Of a stretch of 12,288 bases of DNA, positions 8,670 through 12,288 are shown in pieces. This stretch comes from Ruminococcaceae bacterium UBA1767 (GTDB taxonomy: Bacteria > Bacillota > Clostridia > Oscillospirales > Acutalibacteraceae). The notes below the pieces were generated by a model. That model had not been told where the DNA came from. It was given only the letters and a program-made list of their open reading frames with translations, and ran no database searches. Numbering within the stretch: position 1 is the stretch's first letter; the number at the start of each line of letters is the position of its first letter. The translations under genes were made by a program, and so were the position numbers. The DNA lies in the NCBI GenBank assembly GCA_002315505.1, contig DCGX01000013.1, positions 14,282 to 26,569 of the forward strand. Reading direction: 5' to 3'.

Positions 8670-9383
8670 ATGAATAATGAGGTAGCGTTTTTGCTTGCGG
8701 CAGGTTTAGGAACAAGGATGGCACCGCTTACTGATACTATCCCAAAACCGCTGATTAAAGTTTTTAACAAACCTATGATTGAAACTGTAATTGATGCCCT
8801 TAATGAAAGGGGCATGAAACAGATCTACGTTATTGTAGGATATCTCAAGGAACAGTTTTATTACCTTACCGAAAAATATGATAATGTTTCAATTGTGGAA
8901 AATGAAGAATATCTTAATAAAAATAACATTTCATCAATTCATGCTGTATCACAGTATATGGGAAACGAAAATTGCTTCATCTGCGAGTCAGATTGTTATA
9001 TCTCCGACATCAATTATTTTAATGTTGAGTTAAAGGACTCCTGCTATTTTGGAAAAATGGTACAAGGACATAGCGATGACTGGGTTCTTGAACAGAATAC
9101 GGATGGCAGGGTAATCAGAATAGGAAAATATGGGGACAATTGCTATAATTGTTGTGGAGTTACATGGCTTAAGGCAGAAGATGCAAAGTACATATCAGAT
9201 AAAATAATTGAGGCTTACACACATCCGGGAGAATATGAAAATCTGTATTGGGATAACATTGTCGACAGAGAACTGAAAAATTTCTATTTGACAGTTGTGC
9301 CTATTAATCCGGATCAAACGGTAGAAATAGATACGGTTGAAGAACTTAGTATGGTTGATCCGAACTATAAAAAATATAACTGA
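8670..9383 (+). CDS. LicC-type cytidylyltransferase (phosphocholine/aminoethylphosphonate-like)
   Basis: 237 residues, a stand-alone nucleotidyltransferase close in length and layout to pneumococcal LicC, which makes CDP-choline from CTP and phosphocholine; PntC of Treponema is the related enzyme using 2-aminoethylphosphonate. Visible motifs: LAAGLGTRMAPLTDTIPKP (9-27, K26 binding triphosphate), VGYLKEQFYYLTEKY (56-70), NNISSI, metal-binding E106-S-D108 in CESD, NLYWDNIV (191-198) and VEIDTVEEL. It is paralogous to the C-terminal domain of the preceding fusion, sharing GY.KEQF, NNISSI and C.ICE.D. GGAG lies 7 nt before the ATG, and the gap to the upstream gene is 18 nt, so it is co-transcribed. 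It is likely to supply the CMP-activated donor used by LicD. Which of the two paralogues uses which substrate is unknown. Confidence 0.88.
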   Translation: MNNEVAFLLAAGLGTRMAPLTDTIPKPLIKVFNKPMIETVIDALNERGMKQIYVIVGYLKEQFYYLTEKYDNVSIVENEEYLNKNNISSIHAVSQYMGNENCFICESDCYISDINYFNVELKDSCYFGKMVQGHSDDWVLEQNTDGRVIRIGKYGDNCYNCCGVTWLKAEDAKYISDKIIEAYTHPGEYENLYWDNIVDRELKNFYLTVVPINPDQTVEIDTVEELSMVDPNYKKYN

Positions 9384-9720
9384 AATATTATCTGCTAATA
9401 TAAGTATTTTTTATTACTGCAGTAAACCATATCAATCCCTCATTTTTAATTAACTAATTCACTTCATATGTGTTTTTACATATCATCTCTCTTTATATCG
9501 TTAATTATATATTAATTGATTTCAAAGTAAGAATGCTAATTGTAATTTTGATGATCCGTAAGTAGTTAATAAGACTTTTTGTTCATTTTTTAGTATGCTT
9601 ACAGATATATTACGTTAGAAAACACCTTCAAGGAATTCCTTAGATGTATCGTACTGAACGAAGTATTTCATTTTACATTATTAGGATGGCATGGACTATC
9701 GGTATCACGAGCAGAGTATT
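9384..9720. other. AT-rich intergenic interval with two palindromes
   Basis: No gene or clear terminator was found. Two perfect 12-bp palindromes stand out: TTACTGCAGTAA at 9414-9425, just after the operon, and AAGGAATTCCTT at 9630-9641. The operon's terminator is not obvious; the first palindrome lacks loop and T-tract. Confidence 0.4.
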
Positions 9721-9939
9721 TTATTCCTCGTACTTCCGAGTCAGTTCTTCCATCAGAGCAAGGAGATCCTTTTCCTTTGGATTTTCCTCTTGCAAGAGAT
9801 CGTAAATACTGTTTACGATATGTTCGTGTCCATTCGTTATAGCCAATAAACTGATTAGCTTCTCGTTGGTACTTTTTGAAAATCTTTCCAGTGCTATTTT
9901 CATAGCCTTTAAGTGTTTGGTAAATATAGTCTTCTGCAT
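9721..9939 (-). CDS. Small helical protein, unknown family (copy A)
   Basis: 72 residues, soluble, predicted mostly alpha-helical and rich in Lys/Glu/Leu, with no signal peptide or membrane segment. The start is well supported: GGAGG 9 nt before ATG, a TATAAT -10 at 9968-9963 on minus, and a flanking GATTACA...TGTAATC inverted repeat. The sequence resembles the other small minus-strand protein at 10374-10171 in length, helical pattern and ending (S-K-S/A-T region, then a G-E/H-x-I region, closing K-Y), suggesting two copies of one family. I recognise no known domain. It could be a small regulator or element-borne protein; no function is assigned. Confidence 0.6.
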   Translation of the reverse strand: MQKTIFTKHLKAMKIALERFSKSTNEKLISLLAITNGHEHIVNSIYDLLQEENPKEKDLLALMEELTRKYEE

Positions 9940-9962
9940 ATTCGTTGTCCTCCGAACTCTTT

Positions 9963-9988
9963 ATTATATCGATTACAGCTTTGTAATC
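9963..9988 (-). promoter_or_regulatory. Promoter -10 with adjacent inverted repeat, small gene A
   Basis: On minus, TATAAT at 9968-9963 lies 24 nt upstream of the ATG. Immediately upstream is GATTACA-gctt-TGTAATC (9971-9988), a 7-bp perfect inverted repeat occupying the spacer where a repressor or activator could bind. No good -35 hexamer is seen, which fits an activator-dependent promoter. Confidence 0.5.
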
Positions 9989-10170
9989 ATTATTTTCTAC
10001 GAATAGTCACAAGCGAAATTTTACAGATTGTTATTCGTAAATCTGGGCGACTTTGTCGCAGCCGATTCTTTAAAGTGCCAACGGTTTTAAATGTTGCGGT
10101 ATTAGCTTTGTTGCTATTCGCAAAGGTGACTCCGTTGGTATTTTTACATTCTGATTTATTCAGGGATTTC
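9989..10170. repeat. Structured spacer, possible dispersed repeat or RNA
   Basis: The 180-nt spacer between the two small genes has nested complementarity. AGTCAC (10005-10010) and GCGAA (10013-10017) pair with TTCGC (10117-10121) and GTGACT (10126-10131). Inside are CAGATT/AATCTG (10024-10029/10040-10045), GCGAC/GTCGC (10047-10051/10055-10059) and a weaker CAAC/GTTG (10079-10082/10093-10096). A minus frame of about 59 codons without a start also crosses it. Its composition differs from its AT-rich flanks. I suspect a dispersed intergenic repeat but cannot prove copy number from one window. Confidence 0.4.
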
Positions 10171-10374
10171 TTATTTTGTGTATTTCTGCGATATTTTTGA
10201 GGCAGTTGATGAGAGCTTTGCTAAATCATTTTCTTTGGTTTTGATTATATAATCCAGCATTTCCGATATTGCTTCGCCTTGATTTAGAGCCACCAATATA
10301 TATAGAATTGTTGCCTTGCTCGCTTTCAAAGCTACTAAGTATTCTATTAATAGGTCTTGCTTCTTTGTTGTCAT
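10171..10374 (-). CDS. Small helical protein, unknown family (copy B)
   Basis: 67 residues from the ATG at 10374-10372 (MTTKKQDLLIEYLVALKASK...), ending KISQKYTK. GGTGAG lies 7 nt upstream of this ATG; a TTG five codons further up is less likely. A strong minus-strand promoter (TTGACT, 16 bp, TATAAT) stands at 10450-10423. Predicted soluble and alpha-helical, no signal or membrane segment. It appears distantly related to the protein at 9939-9721, and both are read on minus in the same direction. It is divergent from the HTH-like gene starting at 10592, and the two promoters lie within about 100 bp, an arrangement often seen with regulator and target. No known domain is recognised and no function is assigned. 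Confidence 0.6.
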   Translation of the reverse strand: MTTKKQDLLIEYLVALKASKATILYILVALNQGEAISEMLDYIIKTKENDLAKLSSTASKISQKYTK

Positions 10375-10422
10375 ATTATAACTCACCAAATTTTCCGTAA
10401 ATATTTGAAAATTTCTACTCCT

Positions 10423-10450
10423 ATTATACTTCTGATTCCATTGCAGTCAA
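10423..10450 (-). promoter_or_regulatory. Promoter of small gene B
   Basis: On minus: TTGACT (10450-10445), 16 bp, TATAAT (10428-10423), 48 nt before the ATG. It is back-to-back with the plus promoter at 10523-10550. Confidence 0.65.
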
Positions 10451-10522
10451 TATTAATTTTGCTGAAAGGGGCATCAAAGGCCCTTATTGTGTACTCTGGA
10501 GTTTTCCGGATGAATTTTTTTG

Positions 10523-10550
10523 TTGACAAGGTGAAATCGGGATATATAAT
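10523..10550 (+). promoter_or_regulatory. Promoter of the HTH-like gene
   Basis: Consensus TTGACA (10523-10528), 16 bp, consensus TATAAT (10545-10550). GGCGGAG then lies 7 nt before the ATG at 10592. Both hexamers are perfect, so expression should be strong unless repressed. Confidence 0.8.
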
Positions 10551-10591
10551 GAACACAAGGATGTGAAATTTCAAAAGGGCGGAGAATGTAA

Positions 10592-11191
10592 ATGTACAGA
10601 TTGTTTAAGGAAAAGTCGAAATTCGATATTGAGGAAAATGAACAGAAGTTAAGATTTTTTATGTCTGTTGTCTACAAAAATTCTATTCAGCGACCGATAG
10701 TTTCAACTTCTCGCAGTGACAGTTCAAATATTAAATTCAGCGAAAGAGATGTAGTTTCGGTTGACGACAGGTATGACGAGGACAAGGTTGCATATATACT
10801 GAAAAACGCTTCTGCCTGCGATGAAATAATTTCGGATATTGGCAGAATGACAAATCGAACTTTTGTAGAGGTGGTTCAAAGCATTATTTATGAAAAAGGG
10901 TTAAGCGACTCGAAAGTTTATAAATCTGCGAATATTGACCGCCGACTTTTTTCAAAGATTATGTCGAATAAAGAATACAGACCGTCTAAAGATACAGCTT
11001 TTGCGGTTGCTCTGGCATTGGAATTGTCTTACAGGGATGCTGTTGACCTTCTTGCACGTGCAGGATATGCCTTTTCCCATAGCGATAAGAGAGATATAAT
11101 AGTTGAGTATTGCTTTAGGCAGGGGATATACGATATCGCAAACGTAAATATACTTCTTGTTTCGTTGAATCAGAAATATCTCGGACGATAA
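10592..11191 (+). CDS. HTH-like C-terminal domain protein of unknown role
   Basis: 199 residues, soluble. The first ~90 residues (MYRLFKEKSKFDIEENEQKL...) are charged and not recognised. Residues about 93-199 form a compact helical domain: TFVEVVQSIIYEKGLSDSKV, then YKSANIDRRLFSKIMSNKEY, then RPSKDTAFAVALALELSYRD and DLLARAGYAFSHSDKRDIIV. This resembles a Cro/C1-like helix-turn-helix tail that I recall at the C-terminus of several clostridial proteins, such as macro-domain ones; the recollection is unverified. In those cases the tail is an accessory to another domain, whereas here it follows only an unrecognised segment. It has a consensus promoter, a strong RBS and its own terminator, so it is monocistronic. 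It is divergent from the small gene at 10374-10171 and could regulate it. DNA binding has not been shown. Confidence 0.75.
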   Translation: MYRLFKEKSKFDIEENEQKLRFFMSVVYKNSIQRPIVSTSRSDSSNIKFSERDVVSVDDRYDEDKVAYILKNASACDEIISDIGRMTNRTFVEVVQSIIYEKGLSDSKVYKSANIDRRLFSKIMSNKEYRPSKDTAFAVALALELSYRDAVDLLARAGYAFSHSDKRDIIVEYCFRQGIYDIANVNILLVSLNQKYLGR

Positions 11192-11219
11192 AAATGTCGC
11201 TTCAAAGGCGACCATTTTT
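11190..11219 (+). terminator. Intrinsic terminator of the HTH-like gene
   Basis: AAAAATG-TCGC and GCGA-C-CATTTTT pair around the loop TTCAAAG immediately after the TAA at 11189-11191, ending in T5. One C in the right arm is bulged. Confidence 0.75.
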
Positions 11220-11324
11220 GTGATTTATTGTTGTATAATTCGGATAAACGCAGACATAAAACGATAATAAAACCGATTGAAAAAATAAAAATGTCAAACG
11301 ATTTTAGATAAAGGGAAGGGTTTA

Positions 11325-11403
11325 CACAAAGGAATACTGCTTCCAGAAAGTTACCTACGGGGCTTTCCACATCGTTAATTCGGTGGGCAGTGTTCCTTTT
11401 GTG
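11325..11403 (+). ncRNA. Candidate structured RNA with a three-way junction
   Basis: A 16-bp closing stem joins 11325-11340 (CACAAAGGAATACTGC) to 11387-11403, with one bulged U and one G-U pair. Inside are hairpin GAAAG/CTTTC (11346-11350/11363-11367) and hairpin CAC-at-CG/CG-GTG (11368-11374/11381-11385). The G-U pair becomes A-C on the other strand, favouring transcription on plus. No known riboswitch core was recognised and no dedicated promoter is obvious; it may instead be part of a decayed mobile element. Confidence 0.4.
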
Positions 11404-11430
11404 AAGAAAATCGAAAAATTAATTATCATC

Positions 11431-11504
11431 AATAATGCCGGTGGATTTGAATGCCATTAGACAGAAATTTTGCTGTCGGTGGAGGTTAATCCGCCGGTAT
11501 TGTT
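11431..11504 (+). ncRNA. Candidate structured RNA, long hairpin
   Basis: An uninterrupted 17-bp helix joins 11431-11447 to 11488-11504 and contains three G-U wobbles (11433-11502, 11437-11498, 11442-11493), each of which would be A-C on the minus strand. Its loop holds a second stem, GACAG (11460-11464) / CTGTC (11473-11477), extended by CCA/TGG (11454-11456/11480-11482). It lies 27 nt after the preceding structured segment. Confidence 0.4.
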
Positions 11505-11591
11505 ATATTATCGATGGAATTAAAAATGATGAAAAACTGCGACGGAATAGCCTCCTTGTTCCTTTCGGTGTGATAACTTAACTGTAACACA

Positions 11592-11860
11592 GTCGGTTTC
11601 GAGAAAATCAACAGAATATTTGAATTAGAAAGAGGATTCAGAGAATTATCAAAAGAAGAAAGAACAAGGAACGCCTTGAGCAGATAAAGTCTGTTCTTGA
11701 CGATTTTTACGCATGGCTTGAAACGATAAATCCGATACAGGGTTCGGGACTTGCAAAAGCGGTGCAGTACACAAAGAACGAAAAGAAATATCTTTACGCA
11801 TTTCTTGAAAATCCGGATATTCCGACAGACAACAATCTTTCAGAAAGAACGGTAAGATGA
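11592..11860 (+). pseudogene. IS66-family transposase remnant
   Basis: Two frames together match the C-terminal third of an IS66 (TnpC) transposase. Frame one (from 11592) reads VGFEKINRIFELERGFRELS plus KEER. After a one-base frameshift near 11660 the second frame reads NKERLEQIKSVLDDFYAWLE, then NPIQGSGLAKAVQYTKNEKK, then LYAFLENPDIPTDNNLSERT to TGA at 11858. The family's conserved IPTDNN..E block with its acidic residue is visible, but the following R-x-F-x-x-G-R-K-N-W region and everything upstream (N-terminal zinc and catalytic regions, tnpA, tnpB) are missing. It marks past insertion into this locus and cannot be active. Confidence 0.8.
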
Positions 11861-12040
11861 TGAATAATATCAAGACGGCAATGGCATTGTTCCGACAACG
11901 CTCAATTTAAAATGATTCTAATTAAGCAAAATAACGTGATTTTTTATATTCAAGTCGGATTATTTTTTTGTGGAATTGTACAAAATATACAAACGTAATA
12001 AAAAATTAGCAACAAAAGTAACGAAATAGCATTGTGTTTA
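11861..12040. other. AT-rich intergenic interval
   Basis: Nothing recognisable: AT-rich sequence after the IS66 remnant, with short A and T runs but no clear hairpin, ORF or insertion-sequence terminus. Confidence 0.4.
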
Positions 12041-12069
12041 TTGAATTTATATAGACCGTGTGCTATAAT
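12041..12069 (+). promoter_or_regulatory. Extended -10 promoter of the gene leaving the window
   Basis: TTGAAT (12041-12046), 17 bp, TATAAT (12064-12069) preceded by TGC, giving an extended -10 TGnTATAAT. Transcription would start near 12076, leaving a leader of about 208 nt before the ATG at 12284. Confidence 0.65.
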
Positions 12070-12121
12070 TATATAATATAAAATGGAAATATTGTCTGTA
12101 CGTGTGTACTGTCGCAGATTA

Positions 12122-12176
12122 CTTTGGCATATTTTAACAACAGTTAGGTGATTATGTTGTTAAATTCTACCAAAAG
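12122..12176 (+). promoter_or_regulatory. Leader hairpin upstream of the edge gene
   Basis: TTTAACAAC (12133-12141) pairs perfectly with GTTGTTAAA (12156-12164), and CTTTGG (12122-12127) can pair with CCAAAAG (12170-12176, one bulge), making a long interrupted stem in the 5' leader. No known riboswitch class was recognised. Confidence 0.4.
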
Positions 12177-12283
12177 CAATTTACTACTTCACAGGATTCA
12201 AGTGTGTGCTTGCTTTGACAAACAATATTATAAACCACACAAACGTGATTTATGGATTCCTTAAGAAAGGATAGGTACAAAAA

Positions 12284-12288
12284 ATGAA
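12284..12288 (+). CDS. Start of an unidentified gene (partial)
   Basis: ATG at 12284 preceded by AAAGGATAGG (12266-12275), the last AGG being 8 nt before the ATG, and lying at the end of a leader driven by the 12041-12069 promoter. Only the first codon is inside the window, so the product cannot be named. Confidence 0.4.

Overview
The window is AT-rich, with Gram-positive (Firmicutes) expression signals: GGAGG/GGGGG ribosome binding sites 6-9 nt before starts, TTGACA/TATAAT promoters, and a lipoprotein-type solute-binding protein. A secreted GH43-like protein, a BspA-type leucine-rich-repeat surface protein with a Trp-rich C-terminal tail, and lic-type genes suggest a gut Clostridia member, probably Oscillospiraceae/Ruminococcus-like. 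This placement is an inference; no rRNA or other marker gene is present.

Layout. (1) 1-3.3 kb is gene debris. It holds a 5'-truncated LRR/Big_2 surface protein (minus), the 3' part of a lemA gene (plus) abutting it head-on at about 1.2 kb, and a GH43-type gene (minus) that keeps promoter, RBS and signal peptide but stops at the first strand of the catalytic domain. (2) 3.3-9.4 kb is the functional core, all on plus. It comprises a LicD transferase with its own promoter, then a second promoter driving a tight operon: solute-binding lipoprotein, ABC ATPase, a double-permease fused in frame to a winged helix and a LicC-type nucleotidyltransferase, and a second LicC-type nucleotidyltransferase. 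(3) 9.4-10.4 kb holds two small related-looking minus-strand genes separated by a structured, repeat-like spacer. (4) 10.5-11.2 kb is a HTH-like protein transcribed divergently from one of the small genes. (5) 11.3-11.5 kb contains two consecutive foldable segments whose G-U pairs favour plus-strand RNA. (6) 11.6-11.9 kb is a frameshifted IS66 transposase remnant. (7) The right edge has a strong promoter, a foldable leader of about 200 nt and the first codon of a gene that leaves the window.

How the core may work. The lic pathway puts phosphocholine on surface glycans through kinase, transporter, LicC (CTP to CDP-choline) and LicD. Here there is no choline kinase, and the transporter is of the AfuA/PhnS-type (iron, hexose-phosphate, 2-aminoethylphosphonate). 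The most economical reading is uptake of a molecule that already carries a phosphate or phosphonate (2-aminoethylphosphonate or phosphocholine-like), cytidylyl activation by one or both LicC paralogues, and LicD transfer to a surface polymer. The permease-wHTH-cytidylyltransferase fusion physically links import, possible DNA binding and activation. A perfect 12-bp inverted repeat plus phased TGAAC motifs in the operon promoter could be the operator. Substrate identity is inference.
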